Assembly: GCF_964340395.1 (NCBI RefSeq) | Contig: NC_135556.1 | Location: forward strand, 25,990,223 to 26,027,722 | Length of the DNA stretch: 37,500 nucleotides | From: Glandiceps talaboti | Taxonomy: Eukaryota; Hemichordata; Enteropneusta; Spengelidae | Direction of reading: 5' to 3' | Part shown: piece by piece, positions 1 to 9,849 of the stretch | Layout of the letters: every line of letters begins with the position of its first letter | How positions within the stretch are numbered: position 1 is the stretch's first letter | Made by a program: the position numbers and the translations under genes | The notes under the pieces: generated by a model | Database searches by the model: none | What the model was told of the DNA's origin: nothing | What the model saw: only the letters and a program-made list of their open reading frames with translations

Positions 1-1217
1 TCCAGAATGATGCACAAACAGACAATATTTTTTCAGGGAGAGTGAGCCATTACAAAAACTATGCAATCAAACTGTACTATGATCTATATTTTCTGGAATA
101 TTCGGAACAGAAAATAAAATATACTAATAGCACATATGGAGACTTAGCACGGATGGCATATTATGGATCTCCTGCGCCGAAAATCGACTGGCCTCCCGCC
201 GAAGTCAAACTGCCTCGCGTTCCAAATGTAGTCCACTACATTTGGTTTTCCCCTCACGAGTTTCAGTTTCATCATTTCCTCAGTATAAAGAGCGCCCTCC
301 ATATCCAGAGAGCAGATAAGGTCATGTTCCATACTGACTCAATTCCAGAAGGCGAATGGTGGGACAAGGCGAAGAAAATGGCGGGAACAAAAATGAACGT
401 CACTTTTCTGAAGCAACCAACTGACGCTTTTGGCCGAGAATTGCCGAAAGTACATCACAGATCCCACGTGGCAAGACTACAGCTTTTACTGGATCATGGC
501 GGTATATTTGTAGAAGAGGATACTTTGATAGTAAAAAGCTTAGATACCATTAGACATTATCCATTCACTATGGGTATGGATGTCTATGGATTGAATAATG
601 GAGTGATGTTATCCGAACCCGGTGCAGAGTTTCTACGATTCTATCTCGAATCTTACCATTTCTTTAACGATGCAGAAGAGCATTTTAGCTCCTCCATGGA
701 ACCATATCGTCTAGGCAACGACCATCCCGATAGTCTAAACGTCGAAGAACTCCGACTCACCAGACCAGACTGGACCGATTGGTTTGACATGGGTAGGCTA
801 TGGCGGGAAGACAGCAAGAGAGATTGGTCACACATGTTATGCATTCAGTTGAAATGGATTTACCACGGAAAGACTTACCGACCAGAGGACATTCTACAGA
901 TGGACACCACCTTTGGAGAGATTGCACGTCTGGTCTACTTTGGTTCACCAGCACTAATACACGATAGCATCGACATCGATACATTTGAAAAGGGCTTCTA
1001 CAGAGAGGAGGGTCACAAACATAAGTTAGACAGCACAAACCTGAAGAATAAACAGAAATCACCACACGAAGAAATGGCACAAAGGAAAGATGACTTTTAC
1101 ATCCGGGAAGTCAAACACCCGAAAGACCAGCCAGCTGAGAAACCTGTACGAATCGATGAAGTCGTTCTCAAAGATGATGATGATGATGATGATAGACGTG
1201 ATAAAATTGATCAATAA
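1..1217 (+). CDS. GT1: DXD-type glycosyltransferase, 5' partial (continues left of window)
   Basis: The reading frame is open from the first complete codon (position 3) to TAA at 1215-1217, so the start lies outside the window. Residues encoded at 3-170 match the end of the first glycosyltransferase domain of GT2 (NIFSGRVSH..., then an AR-AYYG ending). This implies the full protein also has two domains. The visible second domain has the family opening PNVVHYIWFS (about 220-250), a basic-Arg segment and GGIFVEEDTLIV at about 498-530. This is the glycosyltransferase sugar-binding/DXD family (Gly_transf_sug type), which transfers sugars from nucleotide-sugar donors, usually in the Golgi lumen. 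The expected DXD is EED here (513-521), so the first acidic residue is Glu. After the domain comes a charged tail of about 75 residues ending in a run of seven Asp encoded by a GAT repeat. No intron is seen. Donor and acceptor sugars cannot be read from sequence. Confidence 0.85.
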   Translation, partial: QNDAQTDNIFSGRVSHYKNYAIKLYYDLYFLEYSEQKIKYTNSTYGDLARMAYYGSPAPKIDWPPAEVKLPRVPNVVHYIWFSPHEFQFHHFLSIKSALHIQRADKVMFHTDSIPEGEWWDKAKKMAGTKMNVTFLKQPTDAFGRELPKVHHRSHVARLQLLLDHGGIFVEEDTLIVKSLDTIRHYPFTMGMDVYGLNNGVMLSEPGAEFLRFYLESYHFFNDAEEHFSSSMEPYRLGNDHPDSLNVEELRLTRPDWTDWFDMGRLWREDSKRDWSHMLCIQLKWIYHGKTYRPEDILQMDTTFGEIARLVYFGSPALIHDSIDIDTFEKGFYREEGHKHKLDSTNLKNKQKSPHEEMAQRKDDFYIREVKHPKDQPAEKPVRIDEVVLKDDDDDDDRRDKIDQ

Positions 1218-2902
1218 CGTACCAGCGGTTGGTAAACAGTTGAACGAGAAATCATAAACGTCTCAAATATATTTAGTCTATAAGGTACGACATATTGGGG
1301 CGCATCTGCCAATAAATATAATAACATCAATTCGGTCGTTGAGGGAGCATTCCCATTTTATGATGAACCTCAGGACGAAGTCGATCAAACTAGTAATGAC
1401 ATGAAACGTTCGAAAGAAAGACGAGAGTTTCAACGGCCGTACGTATGAATTTCGGCCATTTTTGTTCACTAAAATGTAACAAATAAGTGCAGAATTTTTA
1501 AAGCTAAACTCCTAACTTGGTTGCCGATTTACCGTTATTACGAAGCAAAGTTGAGTCAACTTTTCCTGTCTTTACGATGAACATTCCTTGTAAAGAAACT
1601 GTTAGCGGTTTTTTAAAAAAAATAAATTTTATAATCAGTCATAAGCTTAAAGCTACTAGCCCGTTTCCTCAAAATTTTCTTGCCAGTTCATCTATGACTA
1701 TCGTTATTTTCCTGTAAAAAGGCAAATATTTCGATCCGCCACAAAAAAAGTAGTGAGAAAGAGAAAAACACTAAAAAAGCAACAAAAAACCCGGAAAATA
1801 CCTCAATAAGAACCTGTATCAAACGTTGTGATACATTTTGCTGATTAATTTTGTACATGGTATAACTCTATTGCAATCAAAGTTGTTCTCTACCGGATAG
1901 CAGTCTTATATGCCGTACCCAATTAAAGTTTAATTTTGACAATGTTTCACGTTTTTTATCATTTATATTATTATAAAATGCTTTGCTCCTGTTTGTACTT
2001 ACAACTCATGTTTTCAATTAAAATGTGTAATATTGACATCGTCGAAATCGCATTTGGAGATTACGTCATGGACAACAAATAAAACGATTGCAAGGGTCTG
2101 ACGAGTTCGTTCATATTGAATGCTATTGTGAAGTGAAAGATGTGGTATATTGACGTTGCCATGTTGTTCAAAAGACAATGACTTATCCCGACAATTTAAA
2201 AACAGGATGATGACTCCCTCCCCTTCCGAGAGAGAGAGAGCAAATGACAACTGAAATTAATTGTTGTTCTAAAATAGTTTTATCCATAAATCGTCCTTAC
2301 GTCCACATTGTTCAAAACAATCCAGACAGCAGTCATCACTTCAGACGCAACTATGAAGACAGCTACAATAGAAGTTGTAATCCAATTACCATCACAGTAT
2401 CCTTTCCCTATTGATTAAAATTATCCGATGAACGTTAAATAAAATCGGCAAAAATCAAAATCTTAAAATGAGTAAAAATAGCACTTAGTAAATGTATGCT
2501 TTAACTAGAGATGAGAAACGAAATTAATCAAAGACTGTAGTTCTGATCATTTTTAATTTAGTGAAGATTTAGCAAACCCATATGAATGTAATATAAGCAT
2601 ATGTATAGGAAATAGCCAGGACACGGCTCAGATAATTATGCATCTGTAGTATAATAGTAGCCTCTAATAAATATTTAACCCCTGAATGACTTTAATCAGT
2701 ATAACAGTTATTATGAAAATGTAACTGAATCGTTATCCACTTATATATCGAAATCTAAAATAGCAAAATCGCTTAGCTAACATTAGGGACCATATCAATA
2801 GTTCAATGTAAGAAAACAAACTAGTTAGTCCTCAGACTTCTCCTCCCTAACTAAATTGGCCAAAATTGAAAATTGTTATAGACCATACAATCAATTTCAA
2901 AT
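1218..2902. other. Intergenic, AT-rich, no supported gene
   Basis: Apart from the candidate polyadenylation signal and an in-frame stop-free stretch at 1284-1448 (see findings), I see no exon with domain similarity. Open frames are short and compositionally like noncoding DNA. Confidence 0.6.
1311..1316 (+). terminator. Candidate polyadenylation signal for GT1
   Basis: AATAAA lies 94 bases past the GT1 stop codon. The position is suitable for a short 3' UTR, but no cleavage-site evidence is available from sequence alone. Confidence 0.35.
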
Positions 2903-3672
2903 CAGTGTAGTAGTATGTAGTGCTATGAATACAAAGCCAGTATGTTGTAGTATGTAGTGCTATGAATATAAAGCCAGTATGTAGTAGTATGTAGTGCTAT
3001 GAATACAAAGCCAGTATGTAGTAGTATGTAGTGCTATGAATACAAAGCCAGTATGTAGTAGTATGTAGTGCTATGAATACAAAGCCAGTATGTAGTAGTA
3101 TGTAGTGCTATGAATACAAAGCCAGTATGTAGTAGTATGTAGTGCTATGAATACAAAGTCAGTATGTAGTAGTATGTAGTGCTATGAATACAAAGCCAGT
3201 ATGTAGTAGTATGTAGTGCTATGAATACAAAGCCAGTATGTAGTAGTATGTAGTGCTATGAATACAAAGCCAGTATGTAGTAGTATGTAGTGCTATGAAT
3301 ACAAAGCCAGTATGTAGTAGTATGTAGTGCTATGAATACAAAGCCAGTATGTAGTAGTATGTAGTGCTATGAATACAAAGCCAGTATGTAGTAGTATGTA
3401 GTGCTATGAATACAAAGCCAGTATGTAGTAGTATGTAGTGCTATGAATACAAAGCCAGTATGTAGTAGTATGTAGTGCTATGAATACAAAGTCAGTATGT
3501 AGTAGTATGTAGTGCTATGAATACAAAGCCAGTATGTAGTAGTATGTAGTGCTATGAATACAAAGCCAGTATGTAGTAGTATGTAGTGCTATGAATACAA
3601 AGCCAGTATGTAGTAGTATGTAGTGCTATGAATACAAAGCCAGTATGTAGTAGTATGTAGTGCTATGAATAC
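2903..3672. repeat. 37-bp minisatellite, about 21 tandem units
   Basis: The core TGCTATGAAT recurs at exact 37-base spacing from 2921 to 3661, which gives 21 units. Each unit contains two TATGTAGT-like halves and the core, followed by ACAAAGCCAG. Units are almost identical. The second carries TTG and ATATA variants, and two units carry GTC instead of GCC. There are no unique spacers between units. The unit contains TAG and its length is not a multiple of three, so it is not coding. Confidence 0.97.
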
Positions 3673-4268
3673 TTTATATTAGTGCCATGTATTTACTATG
3701 CGAACATTTCCCATTCCTCAATTTCCCATTTTTTTAAATAGAAATATTTGTATTTAGGGGTACAAAACAGATCCATTAAATGTAAAATCGTTTTTATACG
3801 ATGAGAACTAAAATGGCTTAAACCCCATCCTCACCCCTAAAGTAAAAGAATTTAGTTTTTTATCCTACATTGAACGATTGACATCGCCCCTTAATACAGG
3901 GAATATTAACCCTTGTGTCTCCTGTCTATGTCAAAACACGCAATAGTACACCATTCTGTACAATTATTGGAGGGTCTATGGTACAATATCTTATCAACAA
4001 CTCTCCCTGATTGGTATGTTTGGAGGTTTTACTTTCTAAAAATAAATCTTATTATGTCTTTCAATAAATTCAGTTGACAAATTCCTAAAATATCTATCTC
4101 CTACAACAAATAACTGTCAATGAAAATGTTTTTACAAAACCCTGTACACAGGTGATGAGATTTGTCTAACTCCCAGGAAATGATGTCTGACAGTACAAAT
4201 TAGAGAGAGCTATGGGTAAAATATTGCACAGCACCATCCGAAGTTAGAATTTAAAAAAAGTGATTTAC
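3673..4268. other. Noncoding, with two copies of a short dispersed repeat in opposite orientation
   Basis: About 3965-4030 (plus) and 4195-4231 (minus) resemble a motif around TTTACCCATAACTCTCTCT that is also found at about 9920-9975 and 25690-25745. No gene is seen. Confidence 0.4.
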
Positions 4269-4623
4269 CGTATGTGTCTTCTACAATTATAATTTCAAAG
4301 CCATTCTCAGTACCGGAGCCATCAGATACTAAACGCATCCACGCAGTAGGTTGAGTCGATAAGAAATCGTCTGGTGCTGTGAAACCGGAATGTGTCCATA
4401 TAACACTGTTCTCCGGGGTTGGACTGTCTCCATGACCGGCGAAGAACAAGTTTTGTTCAGGCTTGGTGTTGAAATCTTGCAATCTGACAATAAGTGCCGT
4501 GTCGACATCCCGTGTCGACATATGCGTACATGTACAATACCCACTGACATTGGAACGTTTCACCCTCGATAAAGGAACCATTGGCCGCGTATCGGAAGAA
4601 ACCCGAGCTTTCACGAAATACAT
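4269..4623 (-). CDS. CUB-domain exon (isolated fragment; gene or pseudogene)
   Basis: The minus strand has an open frame whose second half reads like the later strands of a CUB domain: LIVRLQDFN, then AGHGDSP, SGFTAPDDFLST, and WMRLVSDGSGTENGFEIII. In CUB domains the SD-GS---GF-I block is the most conserved C-terminal signature. The frame is followed by a plausible splice donor, ACATACG|GTAAAT, with the exon ending at 4269. The upstream boundary is uncertain. An acceptor ending in TGTCAG just before GYCTC is possible, so the true exon may be shorter than listed. CUB domains are extracellular binding modules in secreted or membrane proteins. No partner exon was recognised nearby on this strand, so it could be a relic or one exon of a gene with long introns. 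Confidence 0.5.
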
Positions 4624-4773
4624 TTGAAAACATTTACTACATTTTTTTTACATTTTATATGGTTGCACGAAATACAATCTAGGATCGGGTGATCGGAGCT
4701 TGCACGAAAAACATTTAATACTGTAACACTTTTTTTTTACATTTATGGTTGCACGAAATACAGTCTAGGATGG
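4605..4773. repeat. Degenerate tandem duplication, unit about 85 bp
   Basis: Two to three adjacent copies share CACGAAATACA-T, CATTTA-TAC, a T-rich run with TTTTTACATTT, and GGTTGCACGAAATACA followed by TCTAGGAT. The copies are about 4608-4687 and 4690-4772. They are noncoding. Confidence 0.6.
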
Positions 4774-4845
4774 AACCGTTTTGATCCTGCAAACTACAGA
4801 AGAATTACATTGCTATCAACTTTGCAAAAATGCTTTGAACTGTGT
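4774..4845 (+). mobile_element. Tiny non-LTR reverse transcriptase relic
   Basis: The plus-strand translation contains DPANYRRITLLSTLQKCFE. This resembles the DP-NYRPI-LLS---K--E block of non-LTR reverse transcriptases. Only about 24 codons are recognisable and nothing of the element survives on either side. Confidence 0.45.
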
Positions 4846-7368
4846 ACAGACCCTCACCACTGGGCGTGTATAGAAAAGTATCAGTAAAAGTACCACTTTT
4901 AATATATAATTCAAAATACATACAACTGTACCATAAGTTTACGATATTAAAAGGATTCAAAACAGGCAACACTAAACGCAATCCGTTACATGTTCATGCC
5001 CAGAACTTTGTAAAAATAGCAGTCATATCAAAATACAATGTGTCTTTTTTTCTTTTTTTCTTTTTTTTTTTGGGGGGGGGGGGTCCCAGGCCCAGGAAGG
5101 CCAAAGTTTGTCGATGGAAGGGAGAGATTGAATGTTCCTCTTGAACTGGGGAATTTAGAGGTATTAATATTTAAAGTACATGAAAGATCACCCGTTTAGT
5201 TGTCGGCCAATGTCCCGATGTGATATTTATCAGCTCAACACAAACATCCAATGTTATGTGATACCCTAAGTTTAATACCACAAAGGTATGCATGGATGTA
5301 TGATACACAACGCAGTAGTTCAATAGTTGCTTCAAAGGTCTTAGACTGTAATTTGCTCTTAAAGTTCTGTAATTGTACGTGCATATGTTGTACAGCTTGG
5401 TATAGATGTGCATCGCCATTTCAAAACCGATCCCGCGGGTTCCCTGTTCCGAATATATGCATGTACTGTTCACTGTTTCTATACTTAGTGGTATGGAATA
5501 CAAAATTATCCATTGTACATGTACTATTATATCATGTTATTCATTCACACATTTCTCTATTTTTTCATTGATAAAGTAATATTTCTATTTTGATCAGAAG
5601 TGTGTATTTTTAATCATATGATACTTCAATATAGCACGAGAACGCATACTTTTGGTCCCAAAATTTCAAAAAGTTTCAATGGCTGGAGGGGGACACCCCA
5701 CTTGGTCGCTCCACCTTCTCATTGTTATAGTTCCCGCCTAATTGTATTGTTTACCTCTTGCTTTTAGAATGCCTGTATCTCTAAAAACATATTCAACAGA
5801 CAATCATTCAAAACAGTTTGTCAAAAACGTAGGGAGACACTGACTGCTCATCTCACCATCGATATCTTTTCATGAGTTTTACAAGGAGTGGTAGATCATG
5901 CATTAGAATACCATTCCAGCAACTTTCCAATTATAATTAACGTAAATTCCAGTTTGTTTTCTCCGTAATTCATAAATTGTGGTTTTTTTCCATGGACGGT
6001 AAATGTAAAAATTGAAATTTTATTTTCGTAATTTATGATTCAACACTTATTTTTTTCTGTAAATCGTACTGGGGACACCCTTACCCACCTCAATTTAGAA
6101 TAATGTAGTTCAAACTCGTGAAGTAGTACAAAGTATCAATATCGAACATATTGTTGCATACATGCACATCTGAAAATAATATTCAACAACTGTGCTTTAA
6201 ACTTCAGCAGTGACTCCAAAGATCTCAAAGCTGATGGAATCATGGTGTATTATTTTCATATGAGTAACCGAGTAACACTGTACCCCAAATAATATTAGAA
6301 GGAATAAATATCACATGAAACCATTTGACAATTTCACCCTCGCATGCACACGCATGAAATAGCATATAGGGATCTTTCCAATTTGAATATCTAAATTTGC
6401 TGATACTTATTGTCAACTCAGTAACATTTCCGACACATCCTGGCAGTGGACAACTTTGTGTTAACACTTCCTCCTCTTGGAAGGTTGCAAATTTCCTTTG
6501 GAGTAACTTTTGTTGTTCTCATTCACGTCATGATATCACTTCGCTAAGCAAGATCTATTCAGTACCTTCAGTGTCCTCTAAATCCAGAGCACTGTGCACT
6601 TGTTTACCATTTTTAAGTGTTATCAATACCATCGATGATAAACTCTGACCCATGTACACAACACCTCAGTGCAGGTACAAAGATCATTACAAGCTGGTGT
6701 TGCTAGTAAGCTGGTGACCACTGAAATATCGACAAATCACTCTTGAAAAAACTGCTGTTACTTTACAAAGCAGAATAGTACATGTATTAACTTCGAAACA
6801 TGATATCGTGCGTGACTTGAGGTCATTTGAATACAAAGGCGCTACTCAATAGAAGTTCTTCTCAAGACAACATTGCCACGTCACAGATAATGCAGATGGT
6901 AGATCATCTTCAACTATGCTATTTGAATGTTCGTCCTTTTGGTAAGTACAGCAGTATTTAATACGTATATTAATATCACAAAATGCACTCAATTGACGCT
7001 AGTCTTTGTCGAAAGGCATTGTGATTGGTTTTTCATTGTCTAATCTTCTATGTGTGTATCCGTATCAGTGCCTGCACATAGCAGTATTTTGTATCTGAAT
7101 ATGAGCAGCGCCCTCATATTTCACAATCATTTATCTTTTGGCATTTTCGCATTATTTTTGTTGAAATGAAGTTTTGGCTGAAGCGATTGATTTATTTCCT
7201 ATACTAGCAAATGCTGCAGCTTTATCAACAACGATAGATTTATATCTCTGAGTCATGCTATTCTCGAACTAATTGCAAACTACAAAAGTATCTAGCAACA
7301 AGAATATCTGACTGTAAACAAACACATTTGTTATTGCTCCTTTCCAAATAGATGTATAATCAGCAAAA
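4846..7368. other. Intergenic, no supported gene
   Basis: The stretch contains a T-rich tract followed by a run of about 12 G at about 5043-5082. Several short open frames occur on both strands (5171-5571, 6240-6648) without domain similarity or flanking splice signals that I would trust. It must contain the GT2 promoter, but no core element is convincing. Confidence 0.5.
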
Positions 7369-9138
7369 ATGGTATCTTTAAAGGGGAGCAAGCGACGTAC
7401 TGTAACAGCTGTGATTATTCTGTTATGTATCTTCCTCCCTCTGTGGTTTATCGTCAACTACAGAATAATCGACCTCCTTCAAAAGAATGAGGCTGTTGAA
7501 ATCTTGCAAAGAATGAAGAATTTGGCGGGAACTGCGGATCGACAGCAAGTAGAAGGACGACCTGTACGAGAAATGGCTACACCGTATGATAAATTTGTAG
7601 TGCCAAATACTGTGCATTATGTTTGGTTTGGCGAAAAAGAATTTAAACTTCATCATCTCTTGAGTATGCTGAGTGTTAAAAGATTTTTAAAACCGGACAA
7701 AATTTACTTACACACTGAATCGGACAGGATTTCTGATCATTCTGGACCAGCTTCCTTAAAATACTGGGTACAGGCTCTTGATGTTGTCGACTTTGAAATT
7801 GCCATAACACAGCCACCAACGGAAATCAATGGAAAACCAATAACAAACCTACATGACCAATCAATACTCACTAGAATTCAAATTCTCGCGAAATATGGTG
7901 GTATTTACTTGGACAATGACGTCATCGTCCTAGACTCGTTTGACGCTCTTCGTCGGTACGACTTCGTCATAGCTCGTGAAACGTTTGATCTTAACTTGGG
8001 AATCATGCTAGCGAATCAGAATTCTACATTTCTCAAAAAGTGGCTCGACTGTTTCAGAGACTATAACCAAACACTGGGTGTCAATAGCATACCAATATCT
8101 CTCATTCGTGAGAACTCCAGATTTGTATTTGTAGAAAAAGAACGATTTCGGCGTCTAGATGAGATTGGATCCGACGACCGTGCCAGTAATATATTTTATG
8201 GACACGTGACACATGATGAACACTATGCTGTGAAATTGTATTATGAATATTTCGGCAAAGAGTATACCGAATACGAAATCAAATACCTAAACACAACATT
8301 CGGTTACCTAGCCAGAAAGGCGTACTACGGTGATTCCAAGTTACTGACGATGGACTGGCCATCCAAACCGAAAGATGGCGAACCTCTTGTTGTACCAAAT
8401 ATTGTTCATTATGTGTGGTTCTCAACTGAACCTTTCAAATTTCACCATTTCTTAAGTGTGAAAAGCGCAATAACTATTCAAAATGCAGAAGCAATTTTCT
8501 TTCATTGCGATCCTGAACCTAGCGGTAAATGGTGGGATATAACTATGGAGATGGCAGGCCATACTTTGAAAGTTTACCGCCGAAAACAACCGACAGAAGT
8601 GTTCGGAAAACCGATGAATAATACAATTCATAGGTCTGACGTAACAAGGATTGAAGTTTTACTGGAGTTTGGCGGAATATACCTAGACCCCGATTCTATA
8701 ATTGTTAAAAACTTGAATCCATTACGCAGACACCAATGCACGACTGGATTAGACATATTGGGTCTTAACAACGGGGTTATGTTGTCCGCACCAAAATCAT
8801 TATTCATGCAATTGTATCGAGATTCTTACGAATCTTACGATGAAAATAACATATACTTAAACTCTAAAATCATCCCGTATGATATTGCTGGTGAAAATAT
8901 TGATGTAATACATATTGAGCCGATTCGTCTATCAAGACCTGAGTGGTCCGACTGGTGGGATATGGGCCGACTATGGAAACAAGGGTGTAAACCTGACTGG
9001 TCTCACTTGTACGTCATCCAATTAGCATATAGTTACCATGGCACCGAGTATGACGCAGAAGATATCAAAACGATGAACAACACATTTGGTGAAATCGCTC
9101 GGTATGTCTACTACGGCACTACAGATACTATAACATAG
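7369..9138 (+). CDS. GT2: two-domain type II membrane DXD glycosyltransferase
   Basis: Single-exon frame of 589 residues. The start is supported by an in-frame TAA at 7357-7359 and a good context (A at -3, G at +4). Residues 1-12 are basic and 13-29 are a hydrophobic helix, giving type II Golgi-like topology. Two homologous catalytic domains follow: about 78-321 (PNTVHYVWFG; Arg169; GGIYLDNDVIV with Asp182/Asp184) and about 341-583 (PNIVHYVWFS; Arg427; GGIYLDPDSII with Asp440/Asp442). Each ends in a shared cap, Y-Y-G-EY---DIK--N-TFG-IAR--YYG. DXD residues bind the metal and nucleotide sugar in this GT-A family (Gly_transf_sug). Both domains keep the motif, so both may be active, as in bifunctional polymerising enzymes; this is inference. 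GT1 is a close paralogue in the same orientation. NxT/S sequons occur in the lumenal part. The lack of introns contrasts with the lipoxygenases downstream. Substrate unknown. Confidence 0.92.
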   Translation: MVSLKGSKRRTVTAVIILLCIFLPLWFIVNYRIIDLLQKNEAVEILQRMKNLAGTADRQQVEGRPVREMATPYDKFVVPNTVHYVWFGEKEFKLHHLLSMLSVKRFLKPDKIYLHTESDRISDHSGPASLKYWVQALDVVDFEIAITQPPTEINGKPITNLHDQSILTRIQILAKYGGIYLDNDVIVLDSFDALRRYDFVIARETFDLNLGIMLANQNSTFLKKWLDCFRDYNQTLGVNSIPISLIRENSRFVFVEKERFRRLDEIGSDDRASNIFYGHVTHDEHYAVKLYYEYFGKEYTEYEIKYLNTTFGYLARKAYYGDSKLLTMDWPSKPKDGEPLVVPNIVHYVWFSTEPFKFHHFLSVKSAITIQNAEAIFFHCDPEPSGKWWDITMEMAGHTLKVYRRKQPTEVFGKPMNNTIHRSDVTRIEVLLEFGGIYLDPDSIIVKNLNPLRRHQCTTGLDILGLNNGVMLSAPKSLFMQLYRDSYESYDENNIYLNSKIIPYDIAGENIDVIHIEPIRLSRPEWSDWWDMGRLWKQGCKPDWSHLYVIQLAYSYHGTEYDAEDIKTMNNTFGEIARYVYYGTTDTIT

Positions 9139-9364
9139 CTATGTGACTGTAGCACATGAGGCGACTTGTTCATAGTTTTGTCCAATAGTAATTAGCCTAG
9201 GATCACTTTCAATGAATTAAGTCCAGGTATTAACACAGTTAATCCTCTCTGATCAAACGAATCGTAGTGATGTCAGACACTTTACGACAATTTTCCAGAA
9301 CTTGAAAATCGATGTGTAGGGAATCATGAAAAGAATAACACGGAAAGATCAAGGGAAGAATGAA

Positions 9365-9370
9365 AATAAA
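9365..9370 (+). terminator. Candidate polyadenylation signal for GT2
   Basis: AATAAA lies 227 bases after the GT2 stop, with a second overlapping copy at 9372-9377. Placement is plausible but untested. Confidence 0.35.
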
Positions 9371-9534
9371 AAATAAAGCAAAAGTTAACGTTCTCTTAAT
9401 TGAACTCTCGTACTTGGTCGAAGTCTCACTAACAGTACTATCCGACGTTAAGTTTACCCTGTTAAACCATAGACCCCTCCACTGTCTATGGTTAAACAAT
9501 ATATTTTCAAGTATCATACATCCATTCTTACATT

Positions 9535-9725
9535 CAACTCAGACAGGTCAGCTCTATTCGTCACTTCCTCACTCCACAAGCTACTCAAACCCTTGTGTCT
9601 CTGCAGTTGTTCTGTCTCCCTGAGACTGTTGTAACTGTCTCCTTTCTGGTTGCCCTAAACACCTTATAGATAAATTGAAAAGAGTTCAGAATGCTGCCGC
9701 ACGTCTTGTCTGCAGTTTAAACTGT
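9535..9725 (+). mobile_element. LINE fragment (C-terminal reverse transcriptase region)
   Basis: The translation gives LDYCN-like DCCNCLLSGCP followed by LIDKLKRVQNAAARLVCS. This is the well-known post-catalytic block of CR1/L2/jockey-like non-LTR reverse transcriptases. Upstream, SIRHFLTPQATQTLV is readable in another frame. An internal stop at about 9621-9623 and the frame change show it is dead. Only about 190 bases are recognisable. Confidence 0.75.
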
Positions 9726-9849
9726 TTGTTGTCCGTAGATCCATAATTTTCTAATACCCTTCCATTGCTAAACATCACAATCTTGGTTTTTACTAATATT
9801 TACCTTCAGTTGTACTTATCACAATGGTGTTTTAATTTAGAAAGGAATC

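Noticed and set aside
2903-3672. CRISPR-like array
   Set aside because: Units are contiguous with no unique spacers and the surrounding genome is eukaryotic. It is a minisatellite.
6240-6648. Overlapping open frames on both strands of about 75-83 codons
   Set aside because: No domain similarity that I could recognise and no reliable splice signals. The minus-strand one could be an exon, but I cannot support it.
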